A model generated the notes under the pieces. That model worked only from the letters and a program-made list of their open reading frames with translations. It made no database searches and was not told the origin of the DNA. Below, in pieces: positions 7,807-14,915 of a stretch of 19,623 bases of DNA. The first letter of the stretch is position 1; every line of letters starts with the position of its first letter. The position numbers were made by a program, and so were the translations under genes. The stretch lies in the NCBI GenBank assembly GCA_015486905.1, contig WFQV01000454.1, positions 1 to 19,623 on the forward strand, given 5' to 3'. The DNA comes from Melioribacteraceae bacterium. GTDB taxonomy: Bacteria; Bacteroidota; Ignavibacteria; Ignavibacteriales; Melioribacteraceae.

Positions 7807-8349
7807 TCAGTTCTTGGAAATTTCATCGATATGTTTGTTAACAAGTTCAATTTGTTTTTCTTTGTCCAAGTTAGCTTTAATAATTTTTTCGGCGGCATCT
7901 ACGGCAATATCGGCAACTTCGCTTTTAAGCTGTGCAAATGCTTCCTTTTGCCTGCGTTGAATTTCCGCTTCGGCGTCGTCCAGCATTTTACGTGCTTCTT
8001 CCTTACTCTCTTGAATAATCTGGCTTTTCAGATTCTCGGCATATTCCCTGCTCTGTGCAATTATTTTCTGTGCCTCGGCTTCGGTTTTAGCCAGGCTTGC
8101 CTGATTTTCCGCAATCAGCCTCTCGGCGTCTTTTCGTGCCGTCTCTGCTTTTTCCAAGGAATCCTTAATCTTATTTTCCCTTTCGGATAGCAAATCCAAA
8201 ATAGGTTTCCAGGCCATTTTCTTCAGTAACCACAAAAGGAACAAGAAAGTAACCGTAGTCCAAATAATAACACCAGGGTTAATATCGAGCGGGCTTCCGT
8301 TTTCACCACCGGAGAATGCTAAAATTGCCAAACTATTTAACAGTGCCAT
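7807..8349 (-). CDS. atpF: ATP synthase F0 subunit b
   Basis: Subunit b is the peripheral stalk that holds F1 against rotation. The 180-residue product has one membrane helix at about residues 26-44 ('PGVIIWTTVTFLFLLWLLKK'), then a long charged helix from ~50 to the end, rich in Glu, Lys, Ala and Gln with the heptad character of the b dimer. About 25 residues precede the membrane helix. An AGGA site precedes the ATG at 8349. Only one b gene is present, as expected for a non-photosynthetic F-type enzyme with a b2 stalk. Confidence 0.97.
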   Translation of the reverse strand: MALLNSLAILAFSGGENGSPLDINPGVIIWTTVTFLFLLWLLKKMAWKPILDLLSERENKIKDSLEKAETARKDAERLIAENQASLAKTEAEAQKIIAQSREYAENLKSQIIQESKEEARKMLDDAEAEIQRRQKEAFAQLKSEVADIAVDAAEKIIKANLDKEKQIELVNKHIDEISKN

Positions 8350-8376
8350 TTTACAATCCTACTTTTTCTTTTTTGA

Positions 8377-8390
8377 AACGCGTAGGCGTT
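8377..8390 (-). other. Small hairpin between atpE and atpF
   Basis: AACGC-4 nt-GCGTT forms a 5-bp stem in the 52-nt gap between the c and b subunit genes. Intercistronic hairpins can adjust mRNA stability in atp operons, but this stem is short and has no T-run, so it is recorded only as a possible processing or stability element. Confidence 0.25.
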
Positions 8391-8401
8391 AATACTAAAA
8401 A

Positions 8402-8632
8402 TTACTTAAGAGCCAAAAGGATACAAATAACTAATCCGAAAAGCGCAATACCTTCGATAAGCGCGGCAACAATAATCATTGAAGTACGGATATCGTTTGC
8501 GGCTTCGGGCTGTCTTCCGGTTGCATCCATTGCAGAGCTGCCTATTTTACCGATTCCTAATCCACCGCCTATAACGGTTAATCCCGCACCAAAACCTGCT
8601 GCTAACAAAGCAAAAGCTACTGACCAATCCAT
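8402..8632 (-). CDS. atpE: ATP synthase F0 subunit c (proton type)
   Basis: Subunit c forms the rotating membrane ring. The 76-residue hairpin has a Gly-rich first helix ('GFGAGLTVIGGGLGIGKIGS'), the polar loop R40-Q-P42 that contacts gamma/epsilon, and a second helix with the ion-carrying Glu60 in 'AALIEGIALFG'. The sodium-type pattern (a Gln on helix 1 and Glu-Ser/Thr on helix 2) is absent: Glu60 is followed by Gly, so coupling to protons is predicted. A perfect AGGAGG lies before the ATG at 8632, the strongest ribosome site in the operon, fitting the need for many copies of c. Confidence 0.98.
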   Translation of the reverse strand: MDWSVAFALLAAGFGAGLTVIGGGLGIGKIGSSAMDATGRQPEAANDIRTSMIIVAALIEGIALFGLVICILLALK

Positions 8633-8661
8633 TTATTGTTTCCTCCTTAAAGTTAATTAAA

Positions 8662-9495
8662 TTAATGTTCAAGATGCATAGCCATGCCGATAAACAAGGC
8701 TGTTAAAACAGTAAAAATATATGCTTGAATAAAAGCGACCAAAATTTCCAATAGTTCAATAAAAAGAGCGAACGCCACCGAAACGGGAGCTACAAAATAA
8801 GTGTGTAAAATAAAAATCAATCCTATGAGGGCAAAAATTACCGTATGTCCCGCAATCATATTGGCAAACAACCTCACGGCGAGAGCAAATGGTTTTGTAA
8901 ATAAGCCCAGGAATTCCACAATAAACATAATCGGCACCAGTAGGGAAGGTATGCCATGTGGAATCATTGCTTTAAAATAACCCAATATACCGTATTTTTT
9001 CATACCGCCGGCTTGAATCATAATAAAAGAGAAGGTAGCTAACGTAGCTGTAATGTTAATGTTACTTGTGACTGTATTTCCGTAAGGCACCAAGCCGAGC
9101 AAATTACAGGTTAAAATAAAAAAGAAAACAGTAAGTAAATAGGGAACGTATCTTTTGTATTTCTCTCCAATAGTCTCTTTAGCAATGTCATCCCTAACAA
9201 AAATAATTAACATTTCCATTAAGTTAGTAAAACCCTTGGGCACGAGGGATTTTTTGTAAGATTTGGAAATATAGTAGAAAACAGAAATCACAATTACCAT
9301 GGCAAACCAAAGGAAAACGATGTGTTTGGTAATTGAAATATCGATACCAAAAAGTTGGATTTGAGGAAGATGCAATACGCCAAAAGGTTCAAAACTCAAT
9401 TCATGAGAATCGAGTATGTGATGCATTATCCACCCGGCACCGCCGGATGCCTCTTTTGCCGTGTCCACTACTACTTTCGCAGTATCTACAAACAT
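8662..9495 (-). CDS. atpB: ATP synthase F0 subunit a
   Basis: Subunit a provides the two half-channels for protons beside the c-ring. The 277-residue protein has an extended N-terminus (about 55 residues before the first strong membrane helix), then several membrane helices. The essential arginine is R208 in 'PFALAVRLFANMIAGHT', the exact family signature, and the last helices carry 'FIELLEILVAFIQAYIFTVL'. The N-terminal extension is typical of the Bacteroidota/Chlorobiota branch. The ribosome site at ATG 9495 is weak; the atpI stop is 6 nt upstream, so coupling is likely. Confidence 0.98.
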   Translation of the reverse strand: MFVDTAKVVVDTAKEASGGAGWIMHHILDSHELSFEPFGVLHLPQIQLFGIDISITKHIVFLWFAMVIVISVFYYISKSYKKSLVPKGFTNLMEMLIIFVRDDIAKETIGEKYKRYVPYLLTVFFFILTCNLLGLVPYGNTVTSNINITATLATFSFIMIQAGGMKKYGILGYFKAMIPHGIPSLLVPIMFIVEFLGLFTKPFALAVRLFANMIAGHTVIFALIGLIFILHTYFVAPVSVAFALFIELLEILVAFIQAYIFTVLTALFIGMAMHLEH

Positions 9496-9501
9496 ACTTA
9501 A

Positions 9502-9891
9502 CTACTTTTTTTTATTAAAGTTATGAAAAAATCTAATTTCTAAAATTAATTGAACAAAATAAAATACAAAGAATACTAATATAAAATCAATCAAGTCAAT
9601 TTTCAAGAATTTTAAAATTATTATTATTCCAACAATCATTAAAAATACCCTGACGCCTATTCCACCGAGGTTCATTATCATAAACTGCTGATTAGTCCCT
9701 GCATAGGAAAAAAGGAATAAAGAAATTGCCATTAAAGAGTTTAAAAAATTAAGCGAGACAGCGTAAGCAGACGCATTTAAAAACGTATTGCTCACCAAAC
9801 TGTTAAGGAATAAAATGTAAATTACAAAGAACGCAATTAAATATGCTAAGACAATAAAAAGTAACGTTTTAGTCTTTTTTCTTTTCGTCAT
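9502..9891 (-). CDS. atpI: AtpI-like membrane protein of the ATP synthase operon
   Basis: This is a 129-residue protein with a Lys-rich N-terminus (TKRKKTK) and four predicted membrane helices (about residues 9-28, 46-62, 72-92 and 98-118), ending in 'FFHNFNKKK'. There is no catalytic motif. Position (between atpZ and atpB), size and topology match subunit I of Bacteroidota-type atp operons, which is thought to help c-ring assembly and ion (Mg2+/Ca2+) supply together with AtpZ. Sequence conservation in this family is low, so the name rests mainly on position and topology. A GAAG site precedes the ATG at 9891. The start overlaps the atpZ 3' end by 23 nt. Confidence 0.75.
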   Translation of the reverse strand: MTKRKKTKTLLFIVLAYLIAFFVIYILFLNSLVSNTFLNASAYAVSLNFLNSLMAISLFLFSYAGTNQQFMIMNLGGIGVRVFLMIVGIIIILKFLKIDLIDFILVFFVFYFVQLILEIRFFHNFNKKK

Positions 9892-10123
9892 TAATCTTCA
9901 ATACTTCTTTAATAAAATTGTAAATTGCCGCAAAGCCACCGAGGAAAGAGAAAATAATTGTTAACCATGGGAAGGTGTTTAATTCGCCGTCAAGCCATTT
10001 ACCGACAAAGAACATCAAAACCATAGTTACTGCCAACTGTGTGCCAAGCCCCATGTAGGGACCTATATCCTTGTACAGTTTTGTAAATTTCTGTTTATCG
10101 TTATGGTCCTTTGTCTGCGGCAT
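9869..10123 (-). CDS. atpZ: AtpZ/AtpI-family protein
   Basis: This short protein (84 residues) has two membrane helices: 'YMGLGTQLAVTMVLMFFVGKWLD' (residues ~19-40, cited by landmark) and 'FPWLTIIFSFLGGFAAIYNFIKEV'. The phrase G-x-x-x-Q-L-A ... GKWLD with the second Gly-rich helix is the AtpZ/AtpI family signature. AtpZ forms a complex with AtpI that is implicated in c-ring assembly and divalent cation transport in other bacteria. The start ATG at 10123 lies inside the bactofilin 3' end (23-nt overlap), with only a weak purine stretch as ribosome site, so its translation is probably coupled to bactofilin. Confidence 0.88.
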   Translation of the reverse strand: MPQTKDHNDKQKFTKLYKDIGPYMGLGTQLAVTMVLMFFVGKWLDGELNTFPWLTIIFSFLGGFAAIYNFIKEVLKINDEKKKD

Positions 10124-10469
10124 TCTCGTTGCTCATTTCACTTTTACCGTCGAATACTGCTCCTTCTTCAATTACAAGTATTTTGGTTTTTAAGTCGCCT
10201 TTAAGGCGTGAACCTGTTTCAAGTATTACTTTTTGGTCAGCGGAAACGCTCCCTTCCACTTTACCGCTAAGAGTAATGTTTTGAGCTTTAATTTCGCCTT
10301 TAATTTCAGCCGTTTCACCGATTGTAAAATTCCCGTTAACCAAAATATCTCCGTTCATTACTCCGTCAAGGCGCAGATTTCCGTCGCTGTACATTCTCCC
10401 TTCAATCTTGACGCCGGAGCTTAAAATACTAACATCTCCTACATCGGCATTTGTTTTAGTTTTAGCCAT
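10101..10469 (-). CDS. Bactofilin (polymer-forming cytoskeletal protein)
   Basis: Bactofilins self-assemble without nucleotide into filaments and scaffold cell-wall or stalk enzymes. The 122-residue protein has the DUF583 beta-helix core: repeated short strands with 'SSGVKIEGRMYSDGNLRLDG', 'GDILVNGNFTIGETAEIKG', 'NITLSGKVEGSVSADQKVIL' and 'GSRLKGDLKTKILVIEEGA', flanked by short disordered ends. It lies 12 nt after an M23 peptidase, a partnership seen in several phyla (for example CcmA with Csd1 in Helicobacter), and directly before atpZ. A GAGGAA site precedes the ATG at 10469. The coupling to ATP synthase genes is discussed in the findings. Confidence 0.95.
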   Translation of the reverse strand: MAKTKTNADVGDVSILSSGVKIEGRMYSDGNLRLDGVMNGDILVNGNFTIGETAEIKGEIKAQNITLSGKVEGSVSADQKVILETGSRLKGDLKTKILVIEEGAVFDGKSEMSNENAADKGP

Positions 10470-10481
10470 AAAATTCCTCGT

Positions 10482-11312
10482 CTATTTTATTAACAAATTT
10501 TTAGGGTCAATAGGTTTCCCGTTTTTCCAAATTTCGAAATGAAGGTGGGGCCCGGTTGTTTTAATTCCCGTATTTCCTGAAAGTGCAATTATCTCACCTT
10601 GCAAAACTTTTTCCCTTTCTTTTTTTAGAAGGACAGAGCAGTGTTTGTAAACCGAGATGTAACCGTTTACGTGCTGTAAAATAATAGTATTCCCGTAATC
10701 GGCGGTGTAGTCGGCAAAGATAACAAGTCCTTTTGCCGCTGCGTAAACAGGTTCTCCGGTGTTAACTGAATAATCAACGCCCAGATGCCCTTCCGCAGGG
10801 TTAAATCCCCGCGTAATAAATCCCGCAGTCGGTCTAATAAAGACCGTCTCGGTTGAGTCCTTCCCAAAGAAAAGATTTTTGAAAAAATAATAAACAGAAG
10901 CAAAAATGCTGCCCTGGTTTGGTTTGCGTACCGATTCGTCAATCCGCAAAGAATCGTAAATCGAAGAGTCGGGTTTGGTAGAATCGGCGCCGGCAAGAAT
11001 CAAAGCGTATTTCAACTTCTTGTTTGTTGCCGCTATTTCGTTTATCTCTTGAGTTAAAGTGTAGATTTGCCTTTCGAGATTTTTAATCCTTTTTTCCTGA
11101 ACTACCAATTCTTCGTTTTCAATGAAGAAAATCCATTTCTTTGCAGGCGTGAGAGCTAAAATTGTAATGGTAATAATTGCAATGGTAAAGGAATACCACA
11201 AAATAATAAACAGCAGCCTCGCCAAACTCACTTTGTAGCGTTTGGTCCTAAGCACCGGTAAATTCGGTGTAATGTAAACGGACGACCTTTTTATTTTTCC
11301 GAAGCTAAAAAT
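10482..11312 (-). CDS. Membrane-anchored M23 (LytM) peptidoglycan endopeptidase, probable ATT start
   Basis: This is a zinc peptidase that would cut peptidoglycan cross-bridges in the periplasm. With the ATT start the protein has 276 residues: a basic cytoplasmic N-terminus, one membrane helix (about 30-53), a coiled coil rich in Glu/Lys (~62-100), a linker, and the LytM domain. The zinc and catalytic residues are all present: H176 and D180 in HLGVD, H224 in YKHCS, and H256/H258 in PHLHFE. The first standard start codon is GTG at 11255, but it has no ribosome site. Nineteen upstream codons in frame encode a plausible basic N-terminus and are preceded by GGAGG with a 6-nt spacer to ATT at 11312. 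It heads the bactofilin-ATP synthase operon. Confidence 0.88.
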   Translation of the reverse strand: MFSFGKIKRSSVYITPNLPVLRTKRYKVSLARLLFIILWYSFTIAIITITILALTPAKKWIFFIENEELVVQEKRIKNLERQIYTLTQEINEIAATNKKLKYALILAGADSTKPDSSIYDSLRIDESVRKPNQGSIFASVYYFFKNLFFGKDSTETVFIRPTAGFITRGFNPAEGHLGVDYSVNTGEPVYAAAKGLVIFADYTADYGNTIILQHVNGYISVYKHCSVLLKKEREKVLQGEIIALSGNTGIKTTGPHLHFEIWKNGKPIDPKNLLIK

Positions 11313-11323
11313 CTTAAACCTCC
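11310..11323 (-). promoter_or_regulatory. Shine-Dalgarno GGAGG pointing at an ATT codon
   Basis: GGAGG occupies 11323-11319 on the minus strand, followed by six bases and ATT at 11312-11310 in frame with the M23 peptidase. No ATG, GTG or TTG stands within reach. The in-frame stop upstream is at 11330-11328, so the reading frame cannot begin earlier than this site. This decides the start unless translation begins at GTG 11255 without a ribosome site. Confidence 0.6.
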
Positions 11324-11333
11324 AAGATTACAA

Positions 11334-11362
11334 TATTTAAATATAAAAAATATCTGAATCAA
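11334..11362 (-). promoter_or_regulatory. Candidate promoter for the M23-bactofilin-ATP synthase operon
   Basis: On the minus strand TTGATT (11362-11357) and TAAATA (11339-11334) are 17 nt apart, in a very AT-rich region just upstream of the ribosome site. A start near 11327 would give a short leader of about 15 nt. The -10 match is poor and AT-rich DNA gives chance hits, so this is only a candidate. Confidence 0.28.
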
Positions 11363-11438
11363 TGTCTTTTATTTTAGCAATTTAGATTAAAAACTTTTAC
11401 TAAATCAGAGTAAAATGAAAGACGTTTCGTAATAGAAC

Positions 11439-11473
11439 ACGGATGACACGGATTCAAACGGATTTTCACGGAT
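11439..11473. repeat. Four direct ACGGAT repeats
   Basis: ACGGAT occurs at 11439, 11448, 11458 and 11468, i.e. at 9-10 nt steps, in the gap between the GT9 gene and the M23 peptidase. The surrounding text (ACACGGATGACACGGATT...) resembles a short dispersed repeat I have seen in noncoding DNA of Bacteroidota/Ignavibacteria-type genomes. Whether it is a binding site or a passive repeat cannot be told here. The rest of the 11313-11503 gap is AT-rich with no gene. Confidence 0.6.
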
Positions 11474-11503
11474 AGGTAAATGTTTTCCGGAGCAAAGGAA
11501 AGA

Positions 11504-12517
11504 TCATTCAATAACTTTCATCTCCTTTATTTTTTGAATTACCGTTTCCGGTTTAAGAGCGTAACCGCATTCAAGAGTTCCCAGCGGGCATTCTTTTTTG
11601 CCGTGAATTCCGCAGGGCTTGCAATCCAATTCGTCGTAGCTTAAGTAAGCACTACCGGGTAAGTAAGGATAGAAGCCGAACCCGGGAATTGTGGAAACAT
11701 AAATCGTTAGAGTTTTAATACCAGCCGCTTGTCCCAAATGTGTAGGAGCGCTATCGTTGCTAACAATAAACTTACAATGTGAAAGTAATTCAATGCTTTC
11801 TACAACGCTAAATTTACCCGCTGCGTTAAATATTTTATCCGTGTTAATTTCTGTGAATTTTTCGCAATATTTTTCGTCTTCCGCTCCGCCAATCATCAGC
11901 ACGGTAAGATCTTCTTCTACCAGATAACGGATTATTTCACGGTAATATTCTTCGGGATATTTTTTTGTAGCCCAAACCGCACCCGGTGCAACGGCAGCAA
12001 GGCTATTGAAATTAATTCCTTCTAAAAATCGGTTCACTTTCTCTTTCGACTTTTCTTTAATTTCCACAATAGGACGAATTCTCCAACGCTCACCGTAATC
12101 TTTGTTTAGCAAAGAAAGATTACGCTGCACCTCGTGAAAGTCCAGCCGATATTGGACAATCTCACTGTACGTTCCTTTCCACTCTGCATTGCTGAACCCT
12201 ACACTGCGCGGCGCCTTTATTCTATTGACAATTACGGCAGACCTAAACGAACGATGCGGAGAGAAAACAATATCATAACCGTATTCACGAAGAACATTAG
12301 CGAAGGGAATCGTGGACGAAATTCTCTTTTGCTTTCGTTTTTTGTCGAGAGGAAAAACTTTATGTACGAAAGGCGAAGCCTCAAAAAGCTCTTCCGTAAC
12401 CGGAGTAGAGACAACATCGACTGCCGAACCCGGATAGCTTTTGGCAATTTCTTGGATTAGGGGAAGTGTAAGCACGGCGTCCCCTAAAAAAGCCGTTTGA
12501 ATTACGAGAATGTTCAT
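11504..12517 (-). CDS. ADP-heptose:LPS heptosyltransferase-family glycosyltransferase (GT9)
   Basis: GT9 enzymes transfer heptose from ADP-heptose to the inner core of lipopolysaccharide on the cytoplasmic face of the inner membrane. The 337-residue protein begins 'MNILVIQTAFLGDAVLTLPL', with the family base Asp13. It has the C-terminal donor-site region 'FIVSNDSAPTHLGQAAGIK' and the 'DCKPC...ECPLGTLEC' tail, with cysteines at 299, 302, 310 and 317 that many GT9 members share. The length is normal. Acceptor and heptose position (WaaC- or WaaF-like) cannot be fixed from sequence alone. The ATG at 12517 is one base past the acyltransferase stop, so both are one transcript together with the GWxTD gene. 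Confidence 0.92.
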   Translation of the reverse strand: MNILVIQTAFLGDAVLTLPLIQEIAKSYPGSAVDVVSTPVTEELFEASPFVHKVFPLDKKRKQKRISSTIPFANVLREYGYDIVFSPHRSFRSAVIVNRIKAPRSVGFSNAEWKGTYSEIVQYRLDFHEVQRNLSLLNKDYGERWRIRPIVEIKEKSKEKVNRFLEGINFNSLAAVAPGAVWATKKYPEEYYREIIRYLVEEDLTVLMIGGAEDEKYCEKFTEINTDKIFNAAGKFSVVESIELLSHCKFIVSNDSAPTHLGQAAGIKTLTIYVSTIPGFGFYPYLPGSAYLSYDELDCKPCGIHGKKECPLGTLECGYALKPETVIQKIKEMKVIE

Positions 12518-12518
12518 G

Positions 12519-13385
12519 TCAGTATTTCCAAATGTCGTGCATCCAGAACCACTGTTCGGGAAAACGTTTTACAAATTCTTCTACTTCATTCATATAGCGC
12601 TGATTAAAAATCACGCCGGCGTTTTCCTTCCCTATTACATCGTAATAGTCAAAGCGTTTAAAAACTAGGTCGTAATTCCCATCGTTACGCCTTCCTACCA
12701 AAACAAGAAGCACGGGAGCTTTTGTCTTGAGTGCAATTGAAGCCGTTCCGAAATAAAGAGGCGTCGGTTGGTTAAAGACCATAACCCGTTCATTTTCCTT
12801 AGGTCCGCGCTGGTCTCCCACAATACCCACCACACCGCCTTCCAACAATACTTTAATAAGTCTTTTCGTGCCCGCACCCACGTCAATTATTTTATTCCCT
12901 TTTGAAGAACGCATCTTGTCGAACCATTTGTTTACGTAAGGGTTTCTCTGGGATTTCGTTAATACGCTAATTCCTTTCGCAGCAATAATCCCCGTAGCTA
13001 TTGCTCCCAACTCCCAATTACCAATATGTGCTGTCAACAATATTCCGCCCTTGCCTGCATTTTCCATTTCCGTTAGAAACTCTCCGTTAACAACATTGAC
13101 TTTGGAAAGTATTTCCTCCTTGCTCATTTTGGTAAAAAGGAAAGACTCAAGGAAAGTAAGGGCAAAGCCGCGGTAAGTTTTACGGACAATTTTTTTTATC
13201 TCATCGTCAGATTTTTCAGGGAAGGCGGTCTTTAAATTTTTAATCACCACCTTTTCCCTAATCGGGATAAAGAAGTAAAAAACATCACCGAGCAGAAGTG
13301 CAAGTTTCCGGGTCCCTTTCCAGCCGAGCAAATGTGTTAATTTTACAAAAAACAAGAAGACGATATATTCGAGAATGTTTTGCAT
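12519..13385 (-). CDS. LpxL/HtrB-family lysophospholipid acyltransferase (lipid A acyltransferase-like)
   Basis: This family adds secondary acyl chains to lipid A from acyl-ACP at the inner membrane. The 288-residue protein has an N-terminal hydrophobic anchor (about residues 5-22), the catalytic HX4E motif as H120-IGNW-E125, the 'VGIVGDQRGPKE' block (~186-196), then 'YFGTASIALKTKAPVLLVLVGRR', and it ends with 'FPEQWFWMHDIWKY', the usual family close (W-x-W-x-H-x-R/D-W). All catalytic residues are intact. It lies 3 nt after a GWxTD gene and 1 nt before the GT9 gene; the pairing with a heptosyltransferase points to lipid A/core synthesis. The ribosome site is poor, so translation is likely coupled to the upstream gene. 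Confidence 0.93.
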   Translation of the reverse strand: MQNILEYIVFLFFVKLTHLLGWKGTRKLALLLGDVFYFFIPIREKVVIKNLKTAFPEKSDDEIKKIVRKTYRGFALTFLESFLFTKMSKEEILSKVNVVNGEFLTEMENAGKGGILLTAHIGNWELGAIATGIIAAKGISVLTKSQRNPYVNKWFDKMRSSKGNKIIDVGAGTKRLIKVLLEGGVVGIVGDQRGPKENERVMVFNQPTPLYFGTASIALKTKAPVLLVLVGRRNDGNYDLVFKRFDYYDVIGKENAGVIFNQRYMNEVEEFVKRFPEQWFWMHDIWKY

Positions 13386-13388
13386 AAA

Positions 13389-14765
13389 TTAATTTTGAAT
13401 TATCCTTCTTTGCCAATAGTAATCGTGGAGTTCACCGCGCTTTGTAGAATGTACCAGTTCGTAGTCCGAGTAACCGGTGAGGTCTGCAAATACGAAATAA
13501 ACACCACCCTCGATTGAGTGGTAGTACCAAATTTCGTAAGGTTTTCTATTTGTGCTACTGGGGTAACGCTCTATTTGGTCGTAAGGACCGTACTTAAGAT
13601 AAACCCTGCCTCTGTCGGTCTTGTAGCCGGGTTTATTCAAAGTACCGAAATGCTCATTAACATATTTCAATCTTTTCAGATATTCAGCTTTAAATTCATT
13701 TTCAGGAGTTTGGGGAAGCGGGTCGCGTCTCTTCCAAAAATTGTAAAGGAATTCTCTTTTAGCATTAAGTGAAGTTAACTTTTTGTAGCGGTCTGCCTCG
13801 TCGCCCGTTGCAATGCACTGGGATTCATCGAAGAGCAAATCGCAATCATCTTCCGAGAGCACGCCGTACTCACTGCTTACAAAGGGAGCTTCCCTTTTAG
13901 CGTTTGCCAAATTGGATTTAAATTCGGGGTTGTAATAGAAAAATTTCTTCCCCGAAATTGCACCTTTTTGGTTTAGTGTATCTTGCAATGTAATAATTAA
14001 ATTGTACGTGTCGGTCGGATATTTTAGAAGGTTAATCATTCCCACTTGCACCAAAGCATTAGCAACCGGTTTAATATTCTTATTACGTGAATAAATAATT
14101 CTACCTGCTGAATTAACCAGCGTTGTCCCCATTTTTAGATGTCCGTGCCGTCCCGATTTCATTAAGTTGTACAATTCCACATAGTAAAAGAGGACGGGGC
14201 TTTGGGAATCAAAAAGAATGGAAGGGTTTGGAATTACTTCGTAAGAATTTTTGTAAAAGATGGATTTCTTGTTAACGCCTTCGTTTTTAATGTTTTTCGC
14301 CAATTCAATGTGGCTGAGTTCAATTTTTTTTGTAATGAACGGGACAACGTCGAATTGTTCCGTGTAGCGACGAGTGGTTGAAGTATCCGTGGAGTTCCCC
14401 CCGGATACTTGAGCAACATATTTGCCGGCTTTAATTCTAAAGCCCAAGACTCCGATGAGGGATTGATTTTTTTTTGTAGTGTCGACTTTGGCTACCGGCT
14501 GTTTGATTTCCCACGACCTGTCAATTAGAACTTTTCCGTTTGCTTTGTTTGAAATTTTTATTCTAAGGATGCCTGAGACATAATTGCCTGCTGGACTTTT
14601 AACAATTGCAAGTTGTGCCTTTGGGAATGAATAGTAGAACTCAATGAAATTGGAAGTAGAATCATAACTGAACTGTGCATAGTCAAACTGAAAATTTATT
14701 TTATTCTGAGCAAAAGCAAATGATGAGAAAAGAGTTAATAATAAAACCAACTTAATTTTTTTCAT
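13389..14765 (-). CDS. Exported GWxTD-domain protein (paralog 1)
   Basis: The product has 458 residues. A Sec signal peptide is clear ('MKKIKLVLLLTLFSSFAFA', probably cut before QNK), with no lipobox Cys. The N-terminal ~280 residues are rich in beta strands with repeated 'YYSF', 'YFY.NP' type segments. The C-terminal part carries the GWxTD-domain motif as G380-Y-K-T-D, followed by 'RGRVYLKYGPYDQIERYP', 'PYEIWYY' and 'GGVYFVFADLTGYSDY'. The domain is named for this motif; its function is not known. GAAGG precedes the ATG at 14765. It opens the operon with the LpxL-like and GT9 genes (3-nt gap), suggesting a link to the envelope. It is a close paralog of the gene at 16923-18314. Confidence 0.93.
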   Translation of the reverse strand: MKKIKLVLLLTLFSSFAFAQNKINFQFDYAQFSYDSTSNFIEFYYSFPKAQLAIVKSPAGNYVSGILRIKISNKANGKVLIDRSWEIKQPVAKVDTTKKNQSLIGVLGFRIKAGKYVAQVSGGNSTDTSTTRRYTEQFDVVPFITKKIELSHIELAKNIKNEGVNKKSIFYKNSYEVIPNPSILFDSQSPVLFYYVELYNLMKSGRHGHLKMGTTLVNSAGRIIYSRNKNIKPVANALVQVGMINLLKYPTDTYNLIITLQDTLNQKGAISGKKFFYYNPEFKSNLANAKREAPFVSSEYGVLSEDDCDLLFDESQCIATGDEADRYKKLTSLNAKREFLYNFWKRRDPLPQTPENEFKAEYLKRLKYVNEHFGTLNKPGYKTDRGRVYLKYGPYDQIERYPSSTNRKPYEIWYYHSIEGGVYFVFADLTGYSDYELVHSTKRGELHDYYWQRRIIQN

Positions 14766-14915
14766 TTTTCCCTTCGTCCTTAGAGCAAATTCATTTTCTA
14801 TTTAATAGAATTTATTTTTTTCTGTCTTTAAAAATAATACTTAAATACTTTTGTTAAAAAACTATTTTCATTTTCAATGAGGACAAATAAGTTTTCTCAA
14901 AACAAATAGTAGTAA

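Noticed and set aside
8402..8632. Sodium-coupled c subunit
   Set aside because: Helix 1 lacks the Gln and helix 2 has Glu-Gly instead of Glu-Ser/Thr, so the sodium-binding ligands are absent.
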